Part shown: positions 23,773 through 32,324 of the stretch, in pieces
How positions within the stretch are numbered: position 1 is the first letter of the stretch
How the letters are laid out: each line of letters opens with the position of its first letter
Source: Jatrophihabitans sp. GAS493
GTDB lineage: Bacteria; Actinomycetota; Actinomycetes; Mycobacteriales; Jatrophihabitantaceae
Reading direction: 5' to 3'
NCBI RefSeq assembly: GCF_900230215.1
Contig: NZ_LT907982.1
Location: forward strand, 1,488,001-1,552,000
Length of the DNA stretch: 64,000 nt
Notes under the pieces: model-generated
The model's database searches: none
Told to the model about the DNA's origin: nothing
The model's input: only the letters and a program-made list of their open reading frames with translations
Made by a program: the position numbers and the translations under genes

Positions 23773-24203
23773 ATCCGGTGGCGAGCCGAGTGCCCGTGCC
23801 GCCGGCGTCGCCAATCGGGTCGCGCAGATCGGGTTCTGAGCGCGGCGCCGGGGTGGTGTGGGTGGTCGCCTTCTCAGCGGTGCTCCTCCTGCTCGCGACC
23901 GTGGTCGCGGTTCGTACGACGGCGGTCCTGGCGCGGCATCGAGCCGAATCCGCAGCCGACCTGGCGGCGCTGGCGGCCGCCACCAGAATCGGGGTCGGCA
24001 CCGACGAATGCGACGCAGCGCGGATGGTCGCGGCCGCGAATCGAGCCGCGCTGGTCGGATGTGACCTCACCCTGGACTCTGACGGGCGCAGCGGCGAGGT
24101 CCGGATAGTGGTGCACCTTCCGGTGCAGCTCGGCCTCGGCCTCGGCCATCAGTTGGTCACCGCATCTGCTCGGGCGGCACGATTGGCGCCAACCGGTGGC
24201 TAG
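23769..24203 (+). CDS. TadE-like protein of the helicase/secretion neighbourhood
   Basis: A protein of 144 residues matching the actinobacterial family that closes Tad loci (the Rv3654c type). After a Pro/Ser-rich N-terminus, ERGAGVVWVVAFSAVLLLLATVVAVRTTAVLARHRAESAADLAALAAATRI gives one membrane helix and the conserved RHRAESAADLAALAAA helix. Two cysteines follow (DECDAARMV.., GCDLTL). It is probably a minor pilus or envelope component. The GTG start overlaps the upstream stop by 4 nt. In many relatives the next gene is a DEAD/DEAH helicase; here it is a PAP2-kinase fusion. Confidence 0.82.
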   Translation: MNPVASRVPVPPASPIGSRRSGSERGAGVVWVVAFSAVLLLLATVVAVRTTAVLARHRAESAADLAALAAATRIGVGTDECDAARMVAAANRAALVGCDLTLDSDGRSGEVRIVVHLPVQLGLGLGHQLVTASARAARLAPTGG

Positions 24204-24213
24204 AGTCAGGATC

Positions 24214-25710
24214 GTGCATAGACCGATTCAGCGTGGACGTGGATTGCGACAGATCACTGAGGGCCTCGGGTCGCTGGATCGCGAGGTTTTCGAGGCGGTG
24301 GCGAACTCGCCCAGCCCGCTGCTGGACAACGTCATGCCCCGTCTCACCCGAACCGCTGACCACTCGAAACTCTGGTTCGCGATCGCCCTTGCTTTAGCCG
24401 CTTCCGGGCGGCCTTCAGCTGAGCGGGGAGCGGCCCGCGGTGTAGTCAGCCTGAGCATCGCCAGCGCCGTCACCAATCAGGTCGCGAAGCGGCTCCGACG
24501 TCGGCCTCGTCCGGTCTTCGATTCGGTTCCGCTGGCTCGCCGGGCCGCCCGATTGCCCACCTCCAATTCGCTTCCGTCCGGGCACTCGGCCAGTGCGGCC
24601 GCCTTCGCGGTCGGAGTCGGTCTGGAGAATCCGGCGCTGGGGCTCGGACTGGGCGTTCTCGCCGGATGCGTCGGTGTCTCGCGGGTCGCCACCGGGGCGC
24701 ACTACCCAGGCGATGTGCTGGCGGGTCTGAGTATCGGCGCCGGGATCGCCGTACTCGGCGCGAGGTTGGTCCCGCCGATCGTCCCCTCCAAGATCTCGGC
24801 CGCCGAGCCCCTGAGGGTCGAGTGCCGAGCCCGGCCGAAGGGAGCCGGCCTGATCGTGGTCATCAATCCGGAGTCGGGCAGCGGCAGCGGTACGCGGGTC
24901 GTCAAAGAATTGCGGGCCGAGCTGCCCGAGGCGGAGATCGTTGAACTCACGCCGGATGACGACGTGCTCGCAGTTCTTCGTTCCGCCGCCGAACGGGCTG
25001 AAGTCCTCGGCATCGGTGGCGGTGATGGCACCGTCGCCGCCGCAGCGACCCTAGCGATCGAGGCAGACGTTCCACTGGCGGTCTTCCCGGCCGGAACCTT
25101 CAACCATTTCGCCAAGGACATCGGTTGCGCGAAGGTGGCCGACGTGGTCGCCGCGGTACGCGCCGGTTCGGTCTCCCGGGTTGACGTCGTTCGGATCAAT
25201 GACGATGAGGTGCTGTTGAACACGGCCAGCATTGGTGCCTACCCGGCCTTCGTCCGCACCCGTGAGTCGCTCGAATACAAGATCAGCAAGCCGTTGGCCG
25301 GCGCCTGGTCGATGCTGCACACGCTGCGCAGTGCTGATCCGGTGCGAATCGAGTTCGACAACAAGGTGATCGATACGTCCTTGTTCTTCTTGGGGAATGG
25401 GACGTATCTGCCCTCGGGCTTCGCGCCGTCGCGGCGGCTGCGGATGGACGACGGGCTCCTCGATGTCCGGATACTGGATGCCGGGGCGCGTCTGGCGAAG
25501 CTGCGCACGCTCGTATCGCTCGCGTTTGGGCGCCTGGAGCGCAGCCGGTTGTACCACCAACTACTGGTGCCGGAGTTCACCTTCACAGCGACGGAAGGCC
25601 CGACCACCGTGGCCCACGACGGGGAGGTGGGATCGAAGTACCGACAGGCTCGATTCAGCGTGGAATATCGCGCTCTGCAGGTGTTTCAGCCAACGACCCG
25701 GCTGGGTTGA
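24214..25710 (+). CDS. PAP2 phosphatase-diacylglycerol kinase fusion
   Basis: A bifunctional lipid enzyme of about 498 residues. Residue numbers here count from an alternative GTG at 24196; the GTG at 24214 is preferred because AGGA lies just upstream and the overlap with the previous gene disappears. The N-terminal membrane PAP2 domain has the phosphatase motifs KRLRRRPRP (98-106), PSGHS (127-131) and SRVATGAHYPGD (162-173). The C-terminal diacylglycerol/sphingosine kinase-like domain has VVINPESGSGSG (221-232), the nucleotide loop GGGDGT (274-279), FPAGTFNHFAKD and FFLGNGTYLPSGFAPSRRLRMDDG. It may recycle undecaprenyl phosphate or phosphatidic acid. The two activities would act in opposite directions, so the fusion may be a lipid phosphate switch; the substrates are unknown. 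Confidence 0.88.
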   Translation: MHRPIQRGRGLRQITEGLGSLDREVFEAVANSPSPLLDNVMPRLTRTADHSKLWFAIALALAASGRPSAERGAARGVVSLSIASAVTNQVAKRLRRRPRPVFDSVPLARRAARLPTSNSLPSGHSASAAAFAVGVGLENPALGLGLGVLAGCVGVSRVATGAHYPGDVLAGLSIGAGIAVLGARLVPPIVPSKISAAEPLRVECRARPKGAGLIVVINPESGSGSGTRVVKELRAELPEAEIVELTPDDDVLAVLRSAAERAEVLGIGGGDGTVAAAATLAIEADVPLAVFPAGTFNHFAKDIGCAKVADVVAAVRAGSVSRVDVVRINDDEVLLNTASIGAYPAFVRTRESLEYKISKPLAGAWSMLHTLRSADPVRIEFDNKVIDTSLFFLGNGTYLPSGFAPSRRLRMDDGLLDVRILDAGARLAKLRTLVSLAFGRLERSRLYHQLLVPEFTFTATEGPTTVAHDGEVGSKYRQARFSVEYRALQVFQPTTRLG

Positions 25711-26449
25711 CCGGTCCGGCTGGGTTGGTCGGCACTGCTTGGTTGGTCGGCACTGCTTGGTTGGTCGGCACTGCTTGGTTGGTCGGCACTGCCTGGTTGG
25801 CCGGCACCGTGAGCTGGATCGGTTCCGGTCGAATCATCAATAGACAGGCGAAGTACCAGAGGTACCCCAGCGCCCATCCGGCGAGCACATCGGTCGGGTG
25901 GTGCACGACCAGCGCGACCCGGCCGAACCCCACCGCCAGAACGAGCAGTGCGCTCCCGCCGACGACGCTGAACCGGACAGCGGGGTGCCGCGGAGTCAGC
26001 AAAGGCCAGAAGATCGTCAGCAGGCTCAACACCCCGACCATCACGCCCACCGCATGTCCGGAGGGGAAGGCGGAGCTGAGGGCGGCGGTCAGCTGGCCCG
26101 GTGGTCGTGGTCGGTCGGCAAGATTCTTCGCCGCCTGCGCCACCGGCCCGCTGAGCCCGATGCTGGCCAGCAGAAAGAGGGCCGCCGACCAGTTCCGGCG
26201 CAGCAGCGCCAGTACCACGGCCAGCGCTCCGAGCAGCCGGAATGCATTTGGTCCGGCGATAGTGCAGAGGTCGGCCCAGAACCGGACCCACCCCGGATGA
26301 TCGGTGCCGAAGTCGCGCATCCAGTCGAGCGTGTTGGTATCCAGGGACTCCACCCAGGCCCACTGCTGCCGGTACCCGATCCAGGCAATCGCGTAGACGA
26401 CGGCCGAAAATGCGGCCAACGAACTGAGCCATCTCCAGCGGCGCGTCAT
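25655..26449 (-). CDS. PAP2-family membrane phosphatase
   Basis: An integral membrane phosphatase of 264 residues and about six helices, with KNLADRPRPPG (motif 1), FPSGHAVG (motif 2) and GRVALVVHHPTDVLAG (motif 3). It probably dephosphorylates a lipid phosphate on the outer face of the membrane, for example undecaprenyl diphosphate or a phosphatidate. The C-terminal tail carries four 6-residue NQAVPT repeats from an 18-bp array. The gene then runs 56 nt into the 3' end of the convergent fusion gene; both stops lie inside or beyond the other coding region. Confidence 0.88.
   Translation of the reverse strand: MTRRWRWLSSLAAFSAVVYAIAWIGYRQQWAWVESLDTNTLDWMRDFGTDHPGWVRFWADLCTIAGPNAFRLLGALAVVLALLRRNWSAALFLLASIGLSGPVAQAAKNLADRPRPPGQLTAALSSAFPSGHAVGVMVGVLSLLTIFWPLLTPRHPAVRFSVVGGSALLVLAVGFGRVALVVHHPTDVLAGWALGYLWYFACLLMIRPEPIQLTVPANQAVPTNQAVPTNQAVPTNQAVPTNPAGPVNPAGSLAETPAERDIPR
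25723..25812 (-). repeat. 18-bp tandem repeat in the PAP2 gene tail
   Basis: Four nearly identical 18-nt units (plus strand GGTTGGTCGGCACTGCTT) start at 25723, 25741, 25759 and 25777, followed by a diverged fifth. They encode NQAVPT repeats on the minus strand. The unit length equals that of the array in tadC. The near-identity suggests a recent expansion. Confidence 0.92.
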
Positions 26450-26523
26450 CGAGGCTCCGATCTGATTGCCACGTTTCGCCGGTCGCCGTTCTGTCAGTCC
26501 GCACCCGTACGCTGGATACCGAG

Positions 26524-28896
26524 ATGAGTGATCAAGTCATACCTAGTCATACCCCAACGATCCCCCGTCCGAACGGGGATCAGCACCCTTCGGCGGCGGA
26601 GCGTGTCGAAGCGCTGCTCGACGGGCTCAACCCACAGCAGCGCGAGGCGGTGACCCACGAAGGTGGGCCGCTGCTCATCGTCGCCGGCGCGGGCTCGGGA
26701 AAGACCCGGGTGCTCGCCCATCGGGTCGCCTACCTGCTGGCCGCCCGTCATGCGACACCCGGTGAGATCCTCGCGATCACCTTCACCAATAAGGCCGCGG
26801 CCGAGATGAAGGAGCGCGTCACCACGCTGGTCGGGCCACGGGCCCGAGCGATGTGGGTGAGCACGTTTCACTCCATGTGTGTGCGCATTCTGCGGGCCGA
26901 GGCCAAGCATCTGGACTTGAAATCCTCGTACTCGATCTACGATGCGGACGACTCCCGCCGCCTCATCACGCTGGTCACCCGAGAACTGGACCTGGACCCG
27001 AAGCGATATCAAGCTCGCAGCCTGGCCGGCCAGATCAGCAACCTGAAGAACGAGCTGGTCACGGCCGCGAAATGGGCCGACCAGGCCAGTACCGCGCCGG
27101 AGAAGGTGCTGGCCGACGTCTACACGCTCTACCAGCGACGCCTCGCCGAGGCCCATGCGCTGGACTTCGACGACCTCATCATGACGACGGTGCAGCTGCT
27201 GCAGCGGCACCCGGACGTCGCCGAGCACTATCGACGTCGCTTCCGGCACGTATTGGTCGACGAGTACCAGGACACCAATCACGCGCAGTACGTCCTCGTG
27301 CGTGAACTCACCGCCCCAGTCGAGGGGCACGAGCCGGGCGAACTGGTCGTCGTCGGTGATGCCGACCAGTCGATCTACGCCTTCCGCGGCGCGACCATCC
27401 GCAACATCCTCGAATTCGAGCGCGACTACCCGAACGCGACCACCGTGCTGCTCGAGCAGAACTACCGCTCCACCCAGACGATCCTCAGTGCGGCCAACGC
27501 GGTGATCGCGCGCAACCCGGACCGCCGGCCGAAGAACCTCTGGTCCCAGGCCGGCGCCGGTGAACCGATCCTCGGCTACGTCGCGGAGAACCAGCACGAT
27601 GAGGCGGCCTGGGTTGCGCAGCGGATCGACGAGCTGAGCGATGACCACAATCTCCCGCACTCGGCGATCGCCGTCTTCTACCGCACCAACGCGCAGTCAC
27701 GAGTCTTCGAAGAGGTCTTCATCCGGGTCGGGATGCCCTACAAGGTCGTCGGCGGAGTCCGCTTCTACGAGCGGCGCGAGGTACGGGATGCACTGGCCTA
27801 CCTGCGGGTGCTGGCCAACTCCGATGACATGGTCAGCCTGCGGCGGATTCTGAACACCCCGCGCCGCGGGATCGGCGACCGCTCCGAGGCGTTCCTGGAG
27901 CGTTACGCCGATCAGGAGCGGATCTCCTTCGGGGCCGCCCTCGACCGGGCCGACCTCATCGGTGGCATCAACCCCCGCTCCCTCAACGCGATCCGTGACT
28001 TCGCCGCCATGCTCACCGAGTTGAGGGCGGTCGCGGTGAGCAGCCCGCCCAGCGAACTGCTGGAGGCGATCCTCGACAAGACCGGGTACCTCAAGGAGCT
28101 CGAGGCCAGTCACGACCCACAGGACGAGGGGCGCGTCGACAACCTGCGCGAGCTGGTCAACGTGGCGCGCGAGTTCGAGGAGCAGCGCGAGGGCAGCGGC
28201 GAGCCGGCTGACCTTGACGCCTTCCTGGAGCGTGTCTCGCTGGTCGCCGACGCCGACTCCATCCCCGATAGCGACGACAGCGGCGGGGTCGTCACGCTGA
28301 TGACCCTGCACACCGCCAAAGGGCTGGAGTTTCCGGTCGTCTTCCTCACCGGTCTGGAAGACGGAATCTTTCCGCACATGCGCGCCCTGAGTGACAACGA
28401 CGAGCTCGCCGAGGAGCGGCGACTGGCCTACGTCGGAATCACCCGGGCCCGGGAGCGGCTTTACCTGAGCCGGGCGCTGAGTCGCAGTGCCTGGGGGAGC
28501 CCGCAGTGGAACCCGCCGTCCCGCTTCCTGGATGAGATCCCGGCCGAATTGGCGAGCTGGAGCGGTGCCGTCGATCGCAAACCATTCGTCAACAGCTACG
28601 GCGACGAGCCGAGCAGCGGGCGCTACTCCGATCACGGGTACCGTGCGGCGTCCCGCCCATCGGCCCAGGAATCACTGGCATCCTCCCGGCTGGCCTCCGG
28701 CGGGCTGAAGGGTGGCGTCGGCAATCGTGCCGTGCTGGCGCTCTCGCCGGGCGATCGGGTCACCCATGACGGTTGGGGGCTCGGGCAGGTCGTAGATACC
28801 CGCGGCAACGGTGAGAACGCGCAGGCCCAGATCGACTTCGGCAGCTCCGGCGTCAAGTGGCTGGTGCTCCGCTACGCCAAGCTGGAGAAGATCTGA
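26524..28896 (+). CDS. pcrA: ATP-dependent DNA helicase PcrA/UvrD-type
   Basis: A superfamily 1A 3'-5' DNA helicase of 790 residues used in repair and in clearing stalled replication or transcription. Motifs run in order: LNPQQREAV (Q motif, about 35), Walker A VAGAGSGKT (53-61), ITFTNKAAAEMKER (motif Ia), DFDDLI, Walker B VDEYQDTN, VVGDADQSIYAFRGA (motif III), LEQNYRST (motif IV), TLMTLHTAKGLEFPVVFLTGLEDGIFPH (motif V) and EERRLAYVGITRARERLYLS (motif VI). The C-terminus after about residue 740 holds the PcrA RNA-polymerase-interaction (Tudor-like) domain (LSPGDRVTHDGWGLGQVV). It is divergent from the PAP2 gene; its stop is 10 nt from the stop of the convergent DUF2079 gene. Confidence 0.96.
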   Translation: MSDQVIPSHTPTIPRPNGDQHPSAAERVEALLDGLNPQQREAVTHEGGPLLIVAGAGSGKTRVLAHRVAYLLAARHATPGEILAITFTNKAAAEMKERVTTLVGPRARAMWVSTFHSMCVRILRAEAKHLDLKSSYSIYDADDSRRLITLVTRELDLDPKRYQARSLAGQISNLKNELVTAAKWADQASTAPEKVLADVYTLYQRRLAEAHALDFDDLIMTTVQLLQRHPDVAEHYRRRFRHVLVDEYQDTNHAQYVLVRELTAPVEGHEPGELVVVGDADQSIYAFRGATIRNILEFERDYPNATTVLLEQNYRSTQTILSAANAVIARNPDRRPKNLWSQAGAGEPILGYVAENQHDEAAWVAQRIDELSDDHNLPHSAIAVFYRTNAQSRVFEEVFIRVGMPYKVVGGVRFYERREVRDALAYLRVLANSDDMVSLRRILNTPRRGIGDRSEAFLERYADQERISFGAALDRADLIGGINPRSLNAIRDFAAMLTELRAVAVSSPPSELLEAILDKTGYLKELEASHDPQDEGRVDNLRELVNVAREFEEQREGSGEPADLDAFLERVSLVADADSIPDSDDSGGVVTLMTLHTAKGLEFPVVFLTGLEDGIFPHMRALSDNDELAEERRLAYVGITRARERLYLSRALSRSAWGSPQWNPPSRFLDEIPAELASWSGAVDRKPFVNSYGDEPSSGRYSDHGYRAASRPSAQESLASSRLASGGLKGGVGNRAVLALSPGDRVTHDGWGLGQVVDTRGNGENAQAQIDFGSSGVKWLVLRYAKLEKI

Positions 28897-28906
28897 ACCG
28901 CTAGTT

Positions 28907-30523
28907 TTACGGGTGATTCTTGCCGACACCGAGGGGTCGGCACTCCGGCGTGGGGCCGCTGTAGTCCGGCGACTGCAGTACCACCATCGAGCCGTCGGTG
29001 AAGACCGGTTTGTAGCCACGGGCGATCGCCGCCGCGTAGACAGACTGCGGCGTCGCGGCCGGTGGGTTGCCGCCGACGTCGCGGACCGACATATCGAGGG
29101 CGATGAAGTCGGCCGTCCAGTTCTGGGTATTGGCCAGCGAGACGTAGTTCCGGTTGGTCAGGTGGGGCACCAGCGTGTTGGCCGCCTCGACACAGGTGTT
29201 GGCCGGCAGGAATTCCACCGTGGCCATCTGGGCTCGAACCGCCGCGGTGATGGCCAGGGTGACCTCGTCGCGCGTCTTGGTGATCGGCGTCGGGCCGGCC
29301 GTCGACGGGTTCACGATGAGCAACACCGGGAAGACCACCAGCCAGGCCGCGAGGGCCAGCCGACCCCAGTGCGCCCACCGGGCGCTCGAGAAGAGACCCA
29401 GCCGAGCCGCCCCGTCCAGGGTGGCCAGCGTGAGGATCAGCCAGGGCAGCGCGTTGTAGTGGAAGTGCGGCTGCCAGAGGTTGGCCCGTGAGTTGAAGAA
29501 GCGTTCGGCCAGCAGTGGCACGGCCAGGATCGAGTAGCGCGAGCGTAGCGGGAGGAAGGCGAAGGGCACGACCAGATACAGGATCGTGGTGAGCTTGGTC
29601 TGCGGGCTGACCAGCAACTTCGCCGCGGTGAGTGGATGCTTCACGATGTTGCCCAAGGCCTCGCCGACGCTGTTGCCGAGGGCGTCGTACTGGCTGCCGT
29701 AGGCGAAGGAGTGCCCACTGGCGAAGTGCGGGATGATCACCGCGGTTGAGACCAGGTAGGCCACGATGCCGGCCGCGATCAACGCCACTGCGGGCCAGCG
29801 CCGGCGCCACCAACTGCCTGTCGCCGGGCTCGGATTCGCGGCGGCTGGCTGCGCGCCCGCCGGGTCCGGCGGGGATTCGCGAACGCCCTGCAGAATCCGC
29901 AGCACTCCGAGCAGCGCGACGACGACCCCCATGTCTTCGCGGACGCCGAAGAGCAGCAGCGACCAGATGAGCAGCGAGCGGTCGTCGCGCCGGTCGAGGG
30001 CGTCGATGGCGAAGGCAAGTAGCGGCGTCGCGAAGGCGATCTCGTGGAAGTCGAAGTCGATGAGCGCCATCACCGGCCAGCCGAGGCCGTACGCGGCGCT
30101 GATCAGCAGCGACAACCAGCGACTGGTACGCCGCGCTGCGAACCGGTAGACGATCGGAATCGAGGCGCTGATCAGCACGGCCTGCGCGATGATCAGCATG
30201 TCCGGGTTGTCCCAAACCCAGTAAAGCGGGGCGAGCAGTGCGATTATCGGATGAAAGTGGTCGCCCAGGACGTCGTAGCCCGGGCCTTTGAGGGCCACCA
30301 TCGGCGCCTTGAAATGGGCGTAGGCCCGCACCGCCTGGTCGAAGATGCCGAGGTCGAAACCGGTGGTGCGGTAGCTGCGCTGTTCACCGATACCGTGCCA
30401 CAGGTAGAAGGCGAGGCAACCCAGCGTCAGCGCCAGTAAGGCCGGCGAGTGGCGCAGGGTTCGAAACCAGCTGGGCGTGTGCTCCTCAGCGGTGGCCTCG
30501 CGGCCGGCGACTTCGTCGATCAC
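28907..30523 (-). CDS. DUF2079 polytopic membrane protein
   Basis: A membrane protein of 538 residues with about ten helices and a C-terminal extracytoplasmic domain. The family signature is visible: TTGFDLGIFDQAVRAYAHFKAPMVALKGPGYDVLGDHFHPIIALLAPLYW near the N-terminus, DFDFHEIAFATPLLAFAIDAL in the middle, and AERFFNSRANLWQPHFHYNALPW. DUF2079 proteins look like GT-C glycosyltransferases, with Asp/His in the first external loop, and may act on polyprenyl-linked sugars, but no substrate is known. The start overlaps the stop of the upstream GT87 gene (ATGA-type, 30520-30523), so the two membrane proteins are co-translated and may form a functional pair. Confidence 0.85.
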   Translation of the reverse strand: MIDEVAGREATAEEHTPSWFRTLRHSPALLALTLGCLAFYLWHGIGEQRSYRTTGFDLGIFDQAVRAYAHFKAPMVALKGPGYDVLGDHFHPIIALLAPLYWVWDNPDMLIIAQAVLISASIPIVYRFAARRTSRWLSLLISAAYGLGWPVMALIDFDFHEIAFATPLLAFAIDALDRRDDRSLLIWSLLLFGVREDMGVVVALLGVLRILQGVRESPPDPAGAQPAAANPSPATGSWWRRRWPAVALIAAGIVAYLVSTAVIIPHFASGHSFAYGSQYDALGNSVGEALGNIVKHPLTAAKLLVSPQTKLTTILYLVVPFAFLPLRSRYSILAVPLLAERFFNSRANLWQPHFHYNALPWLILTLATLDGAARLGLFSSARWAHWGRLALAAWLVVFPVLLIVNPSTAGPTPITKTRDEVTLAITAAVRAQMATVEFLPANTCVEAANTLVPHLTNRNYVSLANTQNWTADFIALDMSVRDVGGNPPAATPQSVYAAAIARGYKPVFTDGSMVVLQSPDYSGPTPECRPLGVGKNHP

Positions 30524-31911
30524 TCAGACGTCCGGGCGGCCGGAGCGCTGGCGGCGTCGGCCGTCTCGGCGGCCAGTTCCGCCTCGCTCGCCTGCTGCGC
30601 CTCGTTGCTGTGCGAGGTGTGGCTCCAGGCCTCCTTGCAGACGAGCCAGGTGATGTACAGCAGGATGATGTTGCGGGCCGCCAGCAGCAGCGTGACCCAG
30701 AACGTCTGTTCGCTGATGTTCATCAGCTTCGAGTATTTGACCGGGTAGATGACATGCGTGATGACCGCCGCCGCCATCAGCCAGCGAGCCGCCTGCTGGG
30801 CCACCCCGCCCGACTCGTGGGCGGCTCGGCGGAAGATGAGCAGCGCCGCCAACGGTCCGCCGAGCCAGACCAGATACTGCGGGCTCAGGGTCTTGTTGGT
30901 GACGGTGATGAGCATCGCGGCGGCCAGCAGCAGCCACCCCATCGTCTGAGCGGACACCTCTTTCATAGTGCGGGCCCGCACGACCAGGATGCCGAGAAAG
31001 ATGAGCGCGGCGATCGTCGCCACTGTGGTCAGTGTCAGCACGGTCGAGACGGCCGGTCCGAAGATCTCTGCTGACTTGTACTTGCTGGGGTGGACCTGCC
31101 AGATCCCATGGGGATGCACGCCTCGTAGCAGCATCAGCGGCACGGCCGGGACGGATTCGATCTGCAGGCCGCGGGCGTCCTGCCAGCTCAGCGGTGAGAT
31201 CGAGCGACCAACCCCGCCGATGAGCAGGCAGATCGCGGCGATTGCGGCGCCGGTGGCCAGGAAGGAGGTGAGCACCTGGCGCTGACCGGCCCGGCGTACC
31301 AGCAGGATCGGCAGCATGATCGCCGGCCAGAGTTTCAGGGCGGCACCGAACGCGGTGAACATTCCGGCGATCGCGGGGCGACGTACTGCGGTGAGTACGA
31401 CGCCGGCGGCGAAGGCAGCCGGCAGGAGGTCGAAGCGGAAATAGGCCATCGGCCCGATCGCCGGCAGGAACCACAGCCAGAAAGTGACGGCCGGCCCCCG
31501 GGTGCGCCGGCTGGCGACCCAGAACAGACGGGTTAGCGCCGCGTCGACGGCCAGCATGCTCCCGACGAAGACGAGGGCGAATGCCGTCGGGTTCAACCAG
31601 CCCGCCGCGAACTGCGGTACCAGGATGCCGAGCACCGGTAGCGGGTACTCCTGGAGCGTTTCGCGTACCCCGCCGCCGTCGAACATGCTCTGCAGGCTGC
31701 GCGCGTAGTAGGCCACGTCACCGGCCACCACACCCTCGATCCAGACCAGAAACGTCACGACGAAGGCCCGGGTGGCGATCCAGGCCAGCGCCAGCGCGCG
31801 GCCGGAGTCAGGGTCGGTCAGCTCGACCGGGAGCGGCGGAATCCCCAGACGTCGCAGCGTTCTGGAGCCCGGGACCGGCGGAGACGACCCGTTCAGCGCC
31901 GTGGTCGCCAT
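30520..31911 (-). CDS. GT87-family (GT-C fold) membrane glycosyltransferase
   Basis: A polytopic membrane protein of 463 residues and about ten helices resembling the GT87 polyprenyl-phosphomannose-dependent mannosyltransferases. Visible family features are VVAGDVAYYARSLQSMFDGGGVRETLQEYPLPVLGILVPQF (acidic first loop and the E-Y-P-P motif), FRFDLLPAAFAAGVVL, FGAALKLWPAIMLPILLV, and the late ITVTNKTLSPQYLVWLGGP segment. It probably transfers a mannose-type sugar from a lipid carrier to an envelope glycolipid or glycan outside the membrane; the acceptor is unknown. The C-terminus is Ala/Glu/Ser-rich and cytoplasmic. It starts at the ATG at 31911 and is first in a two-gene unit with the DUF2079 gene. 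Confidence 0.85.
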   Translation of the reverse strand: MATTALNGSSPPVPGSRTLRRLGIPPLPVELTDPDSGRALALAWIATRAFVVTFLVWIEGVVAGDVAYYARSLQSMFDGGGVRETLQEYPLPVLGILVPQFAAGWLNPTAFALVFVGSMLAVDAALTRLFWVASRRTRGPAVTFWLWFLPAIGPMAYFRFDLLPAAFAAGVVLTAVRRPAIAGMFTAFGAALKLWPAIMLPILLVRRAGQRQVLTSFLATGAAIAAICLLIGGVGRSISPLSWQDARGLQIESVPAVPLMLLRGVHPHGIWQVHPSKYKSAEIFGPAVSTVLTLTTVATIAALIFLGILVVRARTMKEVSAQTMGWLLLAAAMLITVTNKTLSPQYLVWLGGPLAALLIFRRAAHESGGVAQQAARWLMAAAVITHVIYPVKYSKLMNISEQTFWVTLLLAARNIILLYITWLVCKEAWSHTSHSNEAQQASEAELAAETADAASAPAARTSE

Positions 31912-32067
31912 GTCCCCCTCGCGGTGTGTGTGCCCGTCTGCGTGTCCCAGCGTGGCTGAACGTGAGCTAACAGGTCAAATCTGTGGTTCGACCAAGTCCG
32001 GACCGCACGGACGGGTAACCCGAGACCCGAGCGGGGCGGTCCGTGGTGCAGGTAACACGTACCTGAC

Positions 32068-32096
32068 TTTACAGGTACCGGACGTACCGCTAAGAT
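32068..32096 (+). promoter_or_regulatory. Promoter of the 31-residue peptide gene
   Basis: TTTACA (32068-32073) and TAAGAT (32091-32096) are separated by 17 bp, a good vegetative promoter. The predicted start of transcription is near 32103, 20 nt before the ATG. GTAACACGTACC and GTACCGGACGTACC around the -35 element repeat a GTACC/GGTAC core and could be an operator. Confidence 0.6.
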
Positions 32097-32122
32097 CAAG
32101 TTTGTTGAAAGGAGTGATCCCA

Positions 32123-32218
32123 ATGATCGCTACAACGGCCAGCATGCAGATCCTCGTAGTCGTCGCCATCGTGGCGGCACTCGCGATCGCCATCTTCGGC
32201 GGCAGCCACCAGCACTGA
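32123..32218 (+). CDS. 31-residue single-helix membrane peptide
   Basis: A short gene with all the usual signals: promoter at 32068-32096, GAAAGGAG Shine-Dalgarno at 32107-32114 with 8 nt to the ATG, 31 codons and a TGA, followed by strong hairpins. The product begins MIATTASMQILVVVAIVA, continues with a hydrophobic helix of about 20 residues and ends FGGSHQH, so the His-containing tail faces one side of the membrane. I recognise no family. Candidates are a regulatory small membrane protein or a type I toxin-like peptide. It lies between a divergent GT87 gene and gltB. Confidence 0.65.
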   Translation: MIATTASMQILVVVAIVAALAIAIFGGSHQH

Positions 32219-32275
32219 GCGGAAGCCGCTTGACTGAGCGGCTGCCGCTCCCAAAACCACCTATATCGGCCCAGA

Positions 32276-32324
32276 TGACCCACCGTCGAGCGCTCTCCCC
32301 GAACCGGGCGCTCGCGGTGGGTCA
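32276..32324 (+). terminator. Long hairpin after the small peptide gene
   Basis: TGACCCACCG with CGAGCGC (from 32276) pairs with GCGCTCG and CGGTGGGTCA (to 32324). The stem is 17 bp with one bulged T and a loop of about 14 nt; a short ATTTA follows. A smaller AGCCGCT/AGCGGCT stem at 32224-32243 lies directly after the stop codon. Confidence 0.75.

Noticed and set aside
28872-30215. 447-codon minus-strand open frame in another phase of the DUF2079 gene
   Set aside because: Arg/Gly/Pro-rich shadow frame. The membrane-protein frame has family similarity and helices.
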